From a bacterium (GTDB lineage Bacteria; Armatimonadota; Abditibacteriia; Abditibacteriales; Abditibacteriaceae): a stretch of DNA of 64,000 nucleotides. The stretch lies in NCBI GenBank assembly GCA_004172935.1, contig SDZD01000010.1:1-64000 (forward strand), in the 5' to 3' direction. Shown in pieces: positions 43,450-52,453 of the stretch; the stretch's first letter is position 1, and every line of letters begins with the position of its first letter. Both the position numbers and the translations under genes were made by a program. The notes beneath the pieces were generated by a model that saw only the letters and a list, made by a program, of their open reading frames with translations, searched no databases and was not told the origin of the DNA.

Positions 43450-43944
43450 ATGAATACCTGCCTGCTCGCCACATTGCTCCTCGCCACTACAACGACTGTA
43501 GGCGCGTGCGCTCCCGCCCCACCAAAGACAACCAAAGCGCGCCCACTTTCCGTTGAGGCCACCTTTAAAACCAAGCGACACCAATGGCAGCAGCACAAAC
43601 CCAGAAACTACCGCTTCACGCTGCGAGTTCTAGCATTTTCGACGCTGTCGATGGCTGGCCCAATATCAATCGAAGTCAGAAACGGCGTCACGTACTCCAT
43701 CAAGCCACTCGAAAAGTCGCCCTACTTCAAAGCCGAATATTTCGCCTCTTACTCCTCAATCGACAAAATATTTCAACTCATCGAGCAAGCCATTCGAAAC
43801 AAGGAACGGGTCGAAGTAAGCTACGACTCGAAGTGGGGCTATCCAGTCAGAGCGACTCTCGATCCCATGTACCCCGATGGCAGAGAGTCCATAACGCTCA
43901 GCAATTTCAAGGTCATTAATCCCGCTTCCCCACAGCGCAAGTAG
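43450..43944 (+). CDS. DUF6174-like lipoprotein
   Basis: 164 residues from MNTCLLATLLLATTTTVGAC. A plausible lipobox (VGAC) would give a lipidated Cys20. The mature part (HQWQQHKPRNYRFTLRVLAF; PISIEVRNGVTYSIKP; YSSIDKIFQLIEQAI; VSYDSKWGYPVRATLDP) follows the DUF6174 pattern of NYxF, VxVxxG and YDxxxGYP. Probably a cell-envelope lipoprotein of unknown role. It sits among the tandem Cys/His genes. Confidence 0.7.
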   Translation: MNTCLLATLLLATTTTVGACAPAPPKTTKARPLSVEATFKTKRHQWQQHKPRNYRFTLRVLAFSTLSMAGPISIEVRNGVTYSIKPLEKSPYFKAEYFASYSSIDKIFQLIEQAIRNKERVEVSYDSKWGYPVRATLDPMYPDGRESITLSNFKVINPASPQRK

Positions 43945-44005
43945 TTCATCACTCCCGAAATCGAGGGATTGGAACACAAAGTCCTACTTTCCAGTCGAAG
44001 GTCGC

Positions 44006-44365
44006 ATGTTCACTCGCAAGTTGCTCATTCCTGCAGTGCTGTTGTTGGGCATTGGTGGCGCCCTGTCTTACAGTCGCATCAAGCAAAGCACCCAACCTCA
44101 GGTAGCTCCTCTTTCCGAGACCGAGCAAAAGCGCACTATCTGCGAATTGCACAAAACCCCGCTCCAGGTCGATGAGGTTTCCATCACCTATGGCCTCGTC
44201 GGCTTCCCTGCGGGCTACTACGAGGCCAGTCAACGCGAGTTTCCCAACGCCAATTCGAGCCTCGTGGGCGGTTGCATCATCGCGCCCGACTCTCCCAAGG
44301 CGCAAGCCGTCAAATTCTGCCCGCAGTGCCGCGAAGCCGAAGCGAACTGGGGCAAAACACATTAA
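44006..44365 (+). CDS. Secreted Cys/His protein, tandem family copy 3
   Basis: 119 residues starting MFTRKLLIPAVLLLGIGGAL. ICELHKTPLQVDEVSITYGL, PAGYYEASQREFPNA, GGCIIAPDSP and VKFCPQCREAEANW match copies 1 and 2. It has the same CxxH, GGC and CxxC set. Its upstream region (TGGAACACAA...CAGTCGAAGGTCGC) matches that of the decayed copy at 46092 particularly well, so these two probably derive from one duplication. Confidence 0.7.
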   Translation: MFTRKLLIPAVLLLGIGGALSYSRIKQSTQPQVAPLSETEQKRTICELHKTPLQVDEVSITYGLVGFPAGYYEASQREFPNANSSLVGGCIIAPDSPKAQAVKFCPQCREAEANWGKTH

Positions 44366-44436
44366 CCACTCTCATCGAGTTGTCTTAAATCGCGAGCGGT
44401 CACGCTTTCGGGAGCGAGTTATACCTTAGTTCCCCC

Positions 44437-44955
44437 ATGAAACTCTCGCCCCGTCGTTTGTGGATTGCAGCGTTACTTCTACTCATTCCCATCACTTATG
44501 CGGGTTGGCGGCAATACGAAAACTACCTGTGGTGGGATGCCTACGAACGCCCCATTGTCAACGATAGTTGGACGGTGGCCTTGCCCGATGGCGGCTCAGT
44601 CATCTACCGCAATCAGGCGCCACGAATGCGCTTGATGGGGCCAGCCGACACTCAGAAATTGCTGCGGTGGCAACGCCCCGATGGTCGCTCGCACGACTAC
44701 CCAATTAGCAACGGCGGAGGCGGCTACAGAGACCTGGAATTGCGTCTGCGTACCGATGGCAAAGCGCTATGGCTCATCTCGTGGGATTGGAAGAAAATCG
44801 TGGCCACTCTCGACCTCAAAACCGGGAGATTCACTGGCGAAGGAGGAGTTGCTTACAATTGGAACGTCGATGGGCAAGACGAAAGCGACTCAGCAGAACA
44901 CCCCAAGTGGGCCAAAATGAACGCTGGTCGCTCGCTGGGTCACCATAAATTCTGA
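44437..44955 (+). CDS. Membrane-anchored hypothetical protein
   Basis: 172 residues. A basic start (MKLSPRRLWIAALLLLIPIT) with one membrane helix, then an exported domain with WTVALPDGGSVIYRNQAPRM, RWQRPDGRSHDYPISN and LWLISWDWKKIVATLDLKTG. The repeated DG turns resemble a single beta-sheet domain rather than a full propeller. I do not recognise the family. Confidence 0.5.
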   Translation: MKLSPRRLWIAALLLLIPITYAGWRQYENYLWWDAYERPIVNDSWTVALPDGGSVIYRNQAPRMRLMGPADTQKLLRWQRPDGRSHDYPISNGGGGYRDLELRLRTDGKALWLISWDWKKIVATLDLKTGRFTGEGGVAYNWNVDGQDESDSAEHPKWAKMNAGRSLGHHKF

Positions 44956-45070
44956 CCGGGACCATAACCCTCGCCACTCAGTCGAACGATTATAGCCTCC
45001 TGTAAATTTCCCGTTGGGCTGCGATTTCAATAGGTTAACAAGCATGAACTGAAGCGGTCATAATAAAATT

Positions 45071-46000
45071 ATGCGATTTCCCTCTCTCCATCTCAAATCG
45101 TCTTTCTTGCTTTATTTCGCCCTGTTGTTGTTACCGTTGCTTGGTGTACGCAGTGTTGCCAACGGGCAAATTATTGGTCGCATCATCAGGGGAGGTGGTT
45201 CGGGCAGCCGTCCGATTGCATTTTTGGATGGCGGCAAAACCCTAGCGGGCCTTCAGCTTTCTCGCGACATCAACGTGGTCACGCTATGGGATGTGAAGAC
45301 TGGGAAGGTGAAGCATGTTCTAGATGTGCCCGTCATGCAGGCGTTCGCTTTCTCGCACAGTGGGAAGACTTTAGCAATGGGTAGCGGCGCCCAGTTCACG
45401 GGCGAGGTACAGCTGCGGGACGTAGCGACGGGAAAATTGAAGAAGTCGATGCCGAAGGAAAGGTACGATAGTGGGGAAAAGGTAGTTATCGGCCCGGTGT
45501 TCTCGCTGGCGTTTTCCAACGATGATTCGACTTTGTCTGTGGGCGTGATTCGGGAGGGTGAATACAGCATCGCGGGCGAGGTGCTATTATTGGACACCAG
45601 CACAGGAAAACGGAGACACACCACTAAAATCGAGTCCGAGACATTCGATTCGCTGGCGCTTTGCCCGGCGGGGCAAATTGTCGCGGCTATCGACGGGGCA
45701 GAAATCAAGCTGTGTTCGATGAAGACAGGCAAGGTACAGCGAAGCCTGATCAAAAACAAGAAACACTCGCCGAACTATGTCGATGGCGCCTGCTTTTCCC
45801 CGAATGGGCAAACCTTTTATACCTCAACGAGAGACAGGACAATCAAGGTGTGGAATATCAAGACGGGAGTTGTAACCAAGGCCCTCGCGAAAGTCGCCGA
45901 ACCGTACCGGCCTTTCGACCCCGGTTTGGCCGTATCGCCAGATGGAAAAATGCTGGCTATTGGTGGAAAAATGGGGATTCACCTGATTGATATTCGGTAA
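45071..46000 (+). CDS. Secreted WD40-repeat protein
   Basis: 309 residues with a signal peptide (MRFPSLHLKSSFLLYFALLL, ending near ANGQ). WD40 blades are seen in RDINVVTLWDVKTGKVKHVL, FAFSHSGKTLAMGSGAQFTG, VQLRDVATGKLKKSMPKE and RDRTIKVWNIKTGVVTKAL, with AVSPDGKMLAIGGK at the end: about six to seven blades. An exported WD40 scaffold is expected to bind partners rather than catalyse. It resembles the protein at 4440. Likely monocistronic. Confidence 0.75.
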   Translation: MRFPSLHLKSSFLLYFALLLLPLLGVRSVANGQIIGRIIRGGGSGSRPIAFLDGGKTLAGLQLSRDINVVTLWDVKTGKVKHVLDVPVMQAFAFSHSGKTLAMGSGAQFTGEVQLRDVATGKLKKSMPKERYDSGEKVVIGPVFSLAFSNDDSTLSVGVIREGEYSIAGEVLLLDTSTGKRRHTTKIESETFDSLALCPAGQIVAAIDGAEIKLCSMKTGKVQRSLIKNKKHSPNYVDGACFSPNGQTFYTSTRDRTIKVWNIKTGVVTKALAKVAEPYRPFDPGLAVSPDGKMLAIGGKMGIHLIDIR

Positions 46001-46091
46001 AAGCGAACGGGTTCCCCACTTAACCATCACCGATTTTTGGGTTGCCTGTCGGTGATTGAAACATAAATTGGCCCCTTGCAGTCGAAGCCGC

Positions 46092-46265
46092 ATGTTCTCT
46101 CATGGCATGGTGGCGACTCTGACATTGATTGCAGGAATTGGAGGCGTTTGCCCGGCCAATCAACCTCTCTATGAAGTCGTGCCACAGGCGGTGAGCGAAC
46201 AGCAGTGTCGCATCAACGAATTTCGCTGGCTGACTGCGCCGTACAACCACATTCCCACTCGATAA
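46092..46265 (+). pseudogene. Decayed copy 4 of the tandem Cys/His protein
   Basis: The open frame MFSHGMVATLTLIAGIGGVC ... VSEQQCRINEFRWLT... is 57 residues. The signal peptide and the 40 bases before the ATG (GAAACATAA...GCAGTCGAAGCCGC) match copy 3, and QPLYEVVPQAVSEQQCRINE resembles its QPQVAPLSETEQKRTICEL. After that the similarity stops, and the GGC and CxxC parts are missing. It is best read as a truncated, decayed duplicate; a new short secreted peptide is possible. Confidence 0.55.
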
Positions 46266-46361
46266 ATACGTACCCTTCGCCCGTAGTACCTAATTCGTAA
46301 TTCCCCCCCTGGTTCGTTGGTCACGGATGCTGGCCTTGATTTTGAAAGGTGTAACATCACT

Positions 46362-46808
46362 ATGAAAACTGTTCTTTTATCTCTTGCACTTATAGGCGCG
46401 ACACAGGGGTTGGCCCATGCCGCTCCCGCGCCCAGTTGGAGCGGCACTTACGTCTATTCGGAAGATGGAGGGCGCACTACGGGTGGAACCGCTGTTTTCG
46501 TTACCCATACCCTCAAACTATGGAAGAAAGATGGAGTGTGGACAGGGCGCCTCGAATCGGATGGCTACCAAACCTACATTGACACGGTGGTTTCGGGAAA
46601 GCTACACGGCAACCAGCTCGATCTGTTGTTTAAAAGCCGCAATCCCGAAACGCGCAGCCCATTGGCCGAGCCGGGGCAGCGGCTATTTTCGCTCACTCGG
46701 CTCGCCAGTGGGGGCGTAAAAACCGATTGGGGAGTCTTCTGGCCGGTGACAATGGACAAGGCGCCACGCGCCGGAACTTACTTTCGTCGTAAGACTGTTG
46801 GGCAATGA
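46362..46808 (+). CDS. Secreted hypothetical protein, possibly DUF5991
   Basis: 148 residues from MKTVLLSLALIGATQGLAHA (signal peptide). The mature start WSGTYVYSEDGGRTTGGTAV and the later ESDGYQTYIDTVVSGKLHGN / GQRLFSLTRLASGGVKTDWG suggest the DUF5991 fold, a small lipocalin-like exported domain; I am not certain. Its stop overlaps the next ATG (ATGA), so the two genes are coupled. Confidence 0.55.
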   Translation: MKTVLLSLALIGATQGLAHAAPAPSWSGTYVYSEDGGRTTGGTAVFVTHTLKLWKKDGVWTGRLESDGYQTYIDTVVSGKLHGNQLDLLFKSRNPETRSPLAEPGQRLFSLTRLASGGVKTDWGVFWPVTMDKAPRAGTYFRRKTVGQ

Positions 46809-47431
46809 TAACCAACATCATCAAGCTCAAACGCTCGAAAACCCCTATTCGCGAACTCGTGACGAAGTTCGGAGGTAACCCAGTATGGAAGGGACGCCCT
46901 CAGTGGCCCATCGCGACCCGCACCGGGGCCAAGATGCAGTTCATCGGTCAAATCGCGCTCGACCCGCTCGGTTTTGAGGGCGCGATGGCTTACCTGTTCA
47001 TGGAAGGCGAGGACGGCGCAGGCGATACCTGGGTGCCAGATGGTGGCGCGAACGCCGTAATCATCCAACCCAGTGATGCGACGCTATCGGTGAACACCAA
47101 ACCGCTCACCGATGGCACACCGTTATACGAAAGCGTCCCAGTGCCCAAGGGCAACGTGCGCGAAAAGCAGGTCTACCATTACGCCGTTAACCTGCACGCC
47201 GAGGAAGATAAGGAGATCGAACTGGGCGACGAAGGGCACTGGAACAAAATCGGCGGCGTTCCCAAGTGGCTGCAAGGCGACGAAACCCCAACCGATGGCG
47301 AGTGGCTTCTGCTACTTCAACTCGATTCCCACCGCGCACCCTTCGAAATCGACTTCGGCGAGGGCGGCGTAGGCTATGCCTTCATCTCCGCAGACGGCAA
47401 ACGCGGCAAGTTCTTGTGGCAATGTAACTAA
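46805..47431 (+). CDS. DUF1963 (YwqG-like) protein
   Basis: 208 residues, cytosolic. KFGGNPVWKGRPQWPIATRT, then MQFIGQIALDPLGFEGAMAY and GGANAVIIQPSD follow the DUF1963 plan (GG-P-W, WP, FIxQI, DxLxF-type strands). YwqG-like proteins are of unknown function and common beside toxin-type or stress genes. The start overlaps the previous stop by four bases. Confidence 0.75.
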   Translation: MITNIIKLKRSKTPIRELVTKFGGNPVWKGRPQWPIATRTGAKMQFIGQIALDPLGFEGAMAYLFMEGEDGAGDTWVPDGGANAVIIQPSDATLSVNTKPLTDGTPLYESVPVPKGNVREKQVYHYAVNLHAEEDKEIELGDEGHWNKIGGVPKWLQGDETPTDGEWLLLLQLDSHRAPFEIDFGEGGVGYAFISADGKRGKFLWQCN

Positions 47432-47539
47432 GAAATTCTGAATATCACGTAGAGGTACCCCACACCCCTACAAAATCTCCCCTCCTCTTTTCTATCTCGC
47501 CCCACTCCCTGTCTCCTCTTATGGGCGGCGTCCTTCAGT

Positions 47540-47585
47540 GGTTGAAAATGCTTCTTCGTGTCTTTGCGCCTTCGCGAGAGCTATC
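47540..47585. repeat. Degenerate interspersed repeat word
   Basis: TTCTTCGTGTCTTTGCGCCT followed by TCGCGAGAG belongs to the family of 'cttcgtgtctttgcgcc' intergenic repeats, the reverse-complement style of the CACAGAGG units at 4102. A single diverged copy; the rest of the 200-bp gap has no gene. Confidence 0.4.
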
Positions 47586-47628
47586 GCTGGCCATCTGCTA
47601 AAATTGCGCTTTGAGTGCATAAATTGTC

Positions 47629-48612
47629 ATGAAGAAGATTGTCTTTCTAGGGTTACTGTTGGTTTTGGGGTCGCGAGCCAGTTTCGCTCAGTTCAGCGGC
47701 GGCGCCGGAGAAAATCGAGCCAATTCAAGCGATTCCCCCAGCGCCATAGAAGAGGCTAAACGCGAGCTTAGCCCCGCCGAAACCAAGGACGATGGTACTT
47801 CGACATTCATCGAAGCCAGCCTGCTGATGAATGTGAAAGCCGATGAATATGTGGCGGTTTTCGGCGCAATGGAAGAAGGCAAGACACCCGAAGAAGCGGC
47901 CAACAAACTGGATGCGACCATCTCCAAATTCAAAGAGGGCGTAAAAGCGTTGGGCGTTTCGGATGCGGATATGTTCGTCGACTTCGTGAGCCAGAACCGC
48001 ATTTACGCTTTCAAAATCAGCGAGCAGTTGGTGAAGGACGATGCTGCGGATGACGAGAAAGGAGATAACGCACCCAATAAGACTGCACCCAACAGCGCCC
48101 CTCTCGTCAAAGAGGAACTTGTTGGCTTTGAGTTGAAGAAGAACATCTCGATTCATTTCAAGGACAAGCTGCTTGTCGAGGGGTTGGCTCTGGCAGCGGC
48201 GCGCGCGCAGATTTTCGACCTGATTAAAGTCGATTACGTAGTGAAGGACCGTGAGGCGATTCTGGCGCGTTTGCAGGAGCAGACGATGGCGCTACTCAAA
48301 CGCAAAGCCGAAACATATGGCACAGCGCTTGGGATCAAATTGCCCTCCGCCATCCAGATTATCGCCGACAAGCCGAGCGTTTATTATCCCGTCGAACAGT
48401 ACGACTCCTACACAGCTTCGCAATCCGAGGGGTTGAGCGTGCCTTACAACCGTGCCACCGTCCAAAACGCCCGCAAGAGCCGCACAACCTATTTCAACCC
48501 ACTGAGTGGTAACGGCTTCGATAGCGTCATCAACCCAACAATCATAGAGCCAGTGGTACAGTTCACCACCTACCTCAAAGTCAAGTACGCCGAGCCGAAA
48601 AAGAGGAAATAG
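47629..48612 (+). CDS. Secreted SIMPL-domain-like (DUF541) protein
   Basis: 327 residues, signal peptide MKKIVFLGLLLVLGSRASFA. FIEASLLMNVKADEYVAVFG, KTPEEAANKLDATISKFKEG and IHFKDKLLVEGLALAAARAQ, followed by KAETYGTALGIKLPSAIQI, match the SIMPL layout (short repeated alpha/beta half-domains). An acidic insert (KDDAADDEKGDNAPNKTAPN, about residues 139-160) splits the two halves. An envelope role is likely; SIMPL functions are poorly known. Confidence 0.6.
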   Translation: MKKIVFLGLLLVLGSRASFAQFSGGAGENRANSSDSPSAIEEAKRELSPAETKDDGTSTFIEASLLMNVKADEYVAVFGAMEEGKTPEEAANKLDATISKFKEGVKALGVSDADMFVDFVSQNRIYAFKISEQLVKDDAADDEKGDNAPNKTAPNSAPLVKEELVGFELKKNISIHFKDKLLVEGLALAAARAQIFDLIKVDYVVKDREAILARLQEQTMALLKRKAETYGTALGIKLPSAIQIIADKPSVYYPVEQYDSYTASQSEGLSVPYNRATVQNARKSRTTYFNPLSGNGFDSVINPTIIEPVVQFTTYLKVKYAEPKKRK

Positions 48613-48912
48613 TAACAGGGACAAGCAGAACGCATTCCAGAATCCCATTTCGCACAAAATCTGCCCACCAACTCATCACAAGTACGAACATACCGACCAG
48701 TGTCAGAATTAAAAGCCGCCATTTTCCTGCTTTAGTCCAACGTGTAAGAAGGGGAATTTCATGACATGGTAAAGACTCTTTGCGTGTTATGTGCCTTATG
48801 TTAAAGTTGTCAGAGAAGGCGACAGCATCACGATGTAGGTGTAGGCTCCGCCTAGGCCGAACACGCAAAATCGCCCCTCAAAAAAACCTCATTTCCGCTC
48901 AGGAACACCTCA

Positions 48913-49863
48913 ATGACATCATGGCTTAAATGGCGCCTTTGCGCCCTGTTTGGCACTTCGCTCCTCGTTAGTGGCGCGACCTATTTGCACGCCCAAAACA
49001 ACTATCCTGCCGCGCCAAAGACTGCCGAGGAAGCGGGGCAACAGTTCTTCCAGATGCTTTCGACGGGGGTAGTTATGGATGGTCAGTCTTCGGGCGTCGC
49101 TTTCAACTGGCCTCGCGCGGGTATTTATATGAATACGATTTCGCGCCCCCAGATAGTGAGCCTCTCGAATCGCCCGCAGAATGGCGGTTTAGAGCGCCTG
49201 TTGGCTTTGATGGCAGAGGAGATGAATGCTCCCCAATTCAATGCTCGGATAGCGGGAATGGACGGGACACAAACCATTGTTGAGGTATCGCCATCAGCGA
49301 CTCCTAGTTCGCGCGAAGTAGTGGTCGTGGCTGAAGATGGCGGCTATCGGGTGGACTTGAAGGCGACGTATGGGCGCTGGAACAACCTTTCGGGGGCGCA
49401 GTTGGATGAGAACTGGTATCGCTATACCGGAATAGCTTCGCCAGTAATGATGCAGAACGGAAGCTTTTTGCGGTCGCAGTGCCAGTCGCAGTTAAAGCAG
49501 CAGATGCTAGGTATTCTTCAATATGTGCAGGATTACGACGAAAAGTATCCCCCGGCGCGCAAGTGGATTGATGTGTGCCAGCCATATGTTAAATCGGAGA
49601 GGATTTACAAATGTCCTTCGCTGACAAGTGGGGGCAATGGGTACGCCTTCAACCAGAACCTCAGCCAAGTTTCTCAGGGGAGTCTTGAAATGCTGTCTAA
49701 TACGGTCAACATCTACGAGACGAGCAACCCGCGCCGCAACTGGTTTGGAACGGGAACAGGAAAAGCGTATCGACACCAGGGGGGATGGAATCTGGCATTT
49801 GCCGATGGGCATGTCAAGTGGTTCGATAATGGGAAGCCGACGGATTTACGGATGAAACCGTAG
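48913..49863 (+). CDS. Chimeric exported protein: novel N-terminal domain plus DUF1559-type C-terminal domain
   Basis: 316 residues with a normal signal peptide (MTSWLKWRLCALFGTSLLVS, cleaved near LHAQ) instead of a prepilin leader. Residues about 30-170 form an unknown domain with an ANDI-like QFFQMLSTGVVMDGQSSGVA and REVVVVAEDGGYRVDLKATY. From residue 180 (FLRSQCQSQLKQQMLGILQY, VQDYDEKYPP, VKSERIYKCPSL, then LAFADGHVKWF) it is the soluble half of the DUF1559 prepilins. The membrane-helix motif FTLIELL is absent. The protein is therefore a free-standing pilin-type head fused to a new partner. The 300-bp gap before it shows no gene. Confidence 0.7.
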   Translation: MTSWLKWRLCALFGTSLLVSGATYLHAQNNYPAAPKTAEEAGQQFFQMLSTGVVMDGQSSGVAFNWPRAGIYMNTISRPQIVSLSNRPQNGGLERLLALMAEEMNAPQFNARIAGMDGTQTIVEVSPSATPSSREVVVVAEDGGYRVDLKATYGRWNNLSGAQLDENWYRYTGIASPVMMQNGSFLRSQCQSQLKQQMLGILQYVQDYDEKYPPARKWIDVCQPYVKSERIYKCPSLTSGGNGYAFNQNLSQVSQGSLEMLSNTVNIYETSNPRRNWFGTGTGKAYRHQGGWNLAFADGHVKWFDNGKPTDLRMKP

Positions 49864-49893
49864 AGCGGTTTTCAAAAGAGTTAGCTACGCACA

Positions 49894-49933
49894 AAAACGG
49901 CGAGCCTGAACTACAGTTCAGGCTCGCCGTTTT
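49894..49933. terminator. Strong bidirectional terminator
   Basis: 18-bp perfect stem AAAACGGCGAGCCTGAAC with a TACA loop, A-rich before and T-rich after, lying between convergent genes. Confidence 0.85.
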
Positions 49934-49995
49934 GATTCATGCCGTCCTTCCAACAGGAAAGCCGTTCTGAAGCACCGATTCTTGCTCAACGGGTG

Positions 49996-51711
49996 TTAGC
50001 CGCACCAGATGGGATAGTGAGCGGTATCGCTCCATTTGCCCGCGCCGTTTTGGGCGCGCACGTGCAGCCACCATAATCCGGTTTTTCCCGTCAGGTCGAT
50101 TGATACTTTGGGGCCGCCTTTGGCCGTGTCAGGTACCTGCGAAGCCGGGATTTGGTCGACTGAATAAGAAACGGCTTTGGTTCCGGTTGCATCGTCCAAC
50201 ATGACATTGCCTTCCAATTTGCCGTTGGTTTTAATCGACCACTTCAGGTCGTCCAACCACCACTTCAAACCTTTGACGTTGCCGGGCCAGGCAGTGTCGT
50301 TCCACATCAGGTTAGAGATTTTAAATTCAGCAGCGTTCGGCTGCGCTCTTTTCAGCGCTTCCAACATGTTGAACTGGGCCATGTGCCATTGCCCATCGCG
50401 AATGACTTTCAGGTCACCGAGGCGAGGGTTGGGGTTGTCCGAATCGGTGAAGTGAATGGAATAGGGTTGGTTATTCCAAGTCAGGTTCATATCGAGGCGT
50501 AAGCGGTCGTCACAACGATAAGCGAAGGTTAGTACCGGGTGGGCAGCGACATCAATGGTGCCTTCGCCAGCGGGAATATCGAACGGCGACGCAGTGACTT
50601 TATTGATCATCACGGCGCTCCAGCGGCCATTATAGGGGTTTTCCGAGTCGCGCATGAGAACCGTGTTGGGGGCGTTTTTCATTCCGAACGGAATGTCGTT
50701 ATCTTCAAAATCAACACGCGGATATTTGTCGTCGGGGTTGGTCAAGTCAAGACGAGGCGGCACCGGAACGGGCAAATTATTGAAGCTGAACAATGCCTTC
50801 CCCTGGCTCAAAACGGTGCCCGCGTCGTCGCGGAGAGCATAATCGACGTTCTGCCCATCGTGGAGTGGTTCGGGGACAGCGGAGGCTGGTTTGCGATAAG
50901 CGACGCTGGCGTCATAGATGAACGCGGAGCGCATGGAGTCGTAACTGACATCCATATCGCCGAGCGGTGTTTTCAGAGGGAATCTCTTGAACGAGATATT
51001 GTCGAGATTATGAGCCGGAATAACTAACTCATCGCCCTCGAAATGCGCGGGTTCGAAGACGGGTTTGACATCGGCGGGCTTATCAATCTTGAAATTGGAT
51101 AGCGTCCACGAGGCTCCAGGCCCGTTGCCACCAATACCGGCCATCATATAACCATCGTTATCCCAGTTACCGACCAAAATCTCATCGAGGCGCAACGAAG
51201 CCTCGGTGGGAACCTGGGCGCGAATCGCCGCGCGTAACGGGATGTCGATGTGACCCGACAATTTAGTGGTGCGGGCATCGTAGATAATGGTTGTGCCCGC
51301 GCGCACCTTTTTAGGCCCGGTGAACAGCACAGCGTAATATCTTCCGTTGACACGGAGGAATAGGTTCACTTTGGCGTCGGGAGTCGCGGTGAAATCGAAT
51401 GAAAGGCGCGTCAGTTGATCGACATCAAAGGGCGGCACATTGAGCTTTACTCCGAACGATCCACCAGCCAGCGAGGTCATCTTGACCGCGTTGCCATCCT
51501 TCTCGACCTTCACAGGCGCGGCGACAGCACCATTTTGGGCATAAGGCAATATAAAAGATGTAGCGTCTGTTTTGGCGAAGTCCGGCGCGAACGGAGGAGT
51601 TTGGCCCCAGGCCGTAGCGGGTACGAGCAAAGGTAAAACAAATAAGAAACGGCGAATCACAGGGTTGTTTAGAAGCCGGGAAACTCTCCGTTGTTTTATT
51701 GGAGAACTCAA
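49996..51711 (-). CDS. Large secreted beta-rich protein of unknown function
   Basis: 571 residues. A long leader (MSSPIKQRRVSRLLNNPVIR, hydrophobic FLFVLPLLVPATAWG) precedes two carbohydrate-binding-like beta-sandwiches: TRLSFDFTATPDAKVNLFLR with YYAVLFTGPKK, and later LTFAYRCDDRLRLDMNLTWN with RLGDLKVIRDGQWHMAQFNM. The C-terminus (WWLHVRAQNGAGKWSDTAHY) resembles a fibronectin type III domain. It is probably an exported or surface protein that binds polysaccharide. No catalytic residues are identified. Confidence 0.6.
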   Translation of the reverse strand: MSSPIKQRRVSRLLNNPVIRRFLFVLPLLVPATAWGQTPPFAPDFAKTDATSFILPYAQNGAVAAPVKVEKDGNAVKMTSLAGGSFGVKLNVPPFDVDQLTRLSFDFTATPDAKVNLFLRVNGRYYAVLFTGPKKVRAGTTIIYDARTTKLSGHIDIPLRAAIRAQVPTEASLRLDEILVGNWDNDGYMMAGIGGNGPGASWTLSNFKIDKPADVKPVFEPAHFEGDELVIPAHNLDNISFKRFPLKTPLGDMDVSYDSMRSAFIYDASVAYRKPASAVPEPLHDGQNVDYALRDDAGTVLSQGKALFSFNNLPVPVPPRLDLTNPDDKYPRVDFEDNDIPFGMKNAPNTVLMRDSENPYNGRWSAVMINKVTASPFDIPAGEGTIDVAAHPVLTFAYRCDDRLRLDMNLTWNNQPYSIHFTDSDNPNPRLGDLKVIRDGQWHMAQFNMLEALKRAQPNAAEFKISNLMWNDTAWPGNVKGLKWWLDDLKWSIKTNGKLEGNVMLDDATGTKAVSYSVDQIPASQVPDTAKGGPKVSIDLTGKTGLWWLHVRAQNGAGKWSDTAHYPIWCG

Positions 51712-51773
51712 AATTTAATCGAGTTAGCTGACATAGCTTCGCCTTGGTCTCTCCAAAGTGCTTTTATTACCCC

Positions 51774-52442
51774 ATGCCCATCTCGGTTATCATCATCGCG
51801 CGCAACGAGGAAGCGCATTTACCACGGCTTTTGGCACGTTTGGGGGAAATGCCTGAAATTGCGCAAATCATCGTGAGCGATGGTGGCTCCAGCGATTGCA
51901 CGCGCAAAATCGCGCGTGCGGCGGGCGCCGAAGTGGTCGAGGCCAAGGGGCGGGGGCGGCAACTGAATGTAGGGGCTGCTATGGCGACAGAAGAGATTCT
52001 GTGGTTCTTGCACGCCGACTGCTTGCCCGCCCGCTCGTGTGGCGCGCAGTTGAGTCGCGCGATTAAACGCGGGCAGGTGGGCGGCCATTTTCGATTGCGC
52101 TTTGAATCGCGGTCGGGATGGGCGCGGCTGTTTGAGTTGGTGGCACGGGTTCAAGCACAACTGGGCGTTTTTTATGGGGATTCAGGCATCTATGCGACGC
52201 GGCGCGCATTTGACGAATTAGGCGGTTTCGAAGAGTGGCCGTTGTTTGAGGATCTCGATTTTGCGCGCCGTGTGCGCCGAATTGGCGCAACTGCGACTTT
52301 GCCGGGGAGGTTGAGCGCTTCAGCGCGACGCTTCGAGAAGCAGCCCTGTAAAACGCTATTAATATGGCTTGAACTGCAGATTCGCTTCGACTTAAAACAG
52401 TCACCAGAAAAGTTGGCGCACCTTTATAGAGAACGCTTCTAA
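51774..52442 (+). CDS. Glycosyltransferase family 2, TIGR04283-like
   Basis: 222 residues from MPISVIIIARNEEAHLPRLL; SDGGSSDCTRKIARAAGAEV is the nucleotide-sugar DxS-type loop, and HADCLPARS the DxD-like metal site (HADC). FEEWPLFEDLDFARRVRRIG matches the TIGR04283 subfamily (TIGR04283-type GT2s of arsenosugar or phospholipid-linked pathways). The ATG at 51774 is chosen because the frame upstream gives MVSPKCFYYP, which does not match. It is 11 bases before the dipeptidase gene, and the five genes to 56924 run in one direction with small gaps. Confidence 0.85.
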   Translation: MPISVIIIARNEEAHLPRLLARLGEMPEIAQIIVSDGGSSDCTRKIARAAGAEVVEAKGRGRQLNVGAAMATEEILWFLHADCLPARSCGAQLSRAIKRGQVGGHFRLRFESRSGWARLFELVARVQAQLGVFYGDSGIYATRRAFDELGGFEEWPLFEDLDFARRVRRIGATATLPGRLSASARRFEKQPCKTLLIWLELQIRFDLKQSPEKLAHLYRERF

Positions 52443-52453
52443 ACTCGCCCGCA

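Noticed and set aside
42549..43598. Long minus-strand open frame of 349 codons
   Set aside because: It runs antisense through three secreted-protein genes with clear signal peptides and conserved Cys/His motifs; its own product is repetitive mirror sequence of the tandem copies.
48581..48868. Minus-strand frame of 95 codons with one hydrophobic segment
   Set aside because: No convincing start or ribosome site, a low-complexity Arg-rich beginning, and overlap with the end of the SIMPL-like gene.
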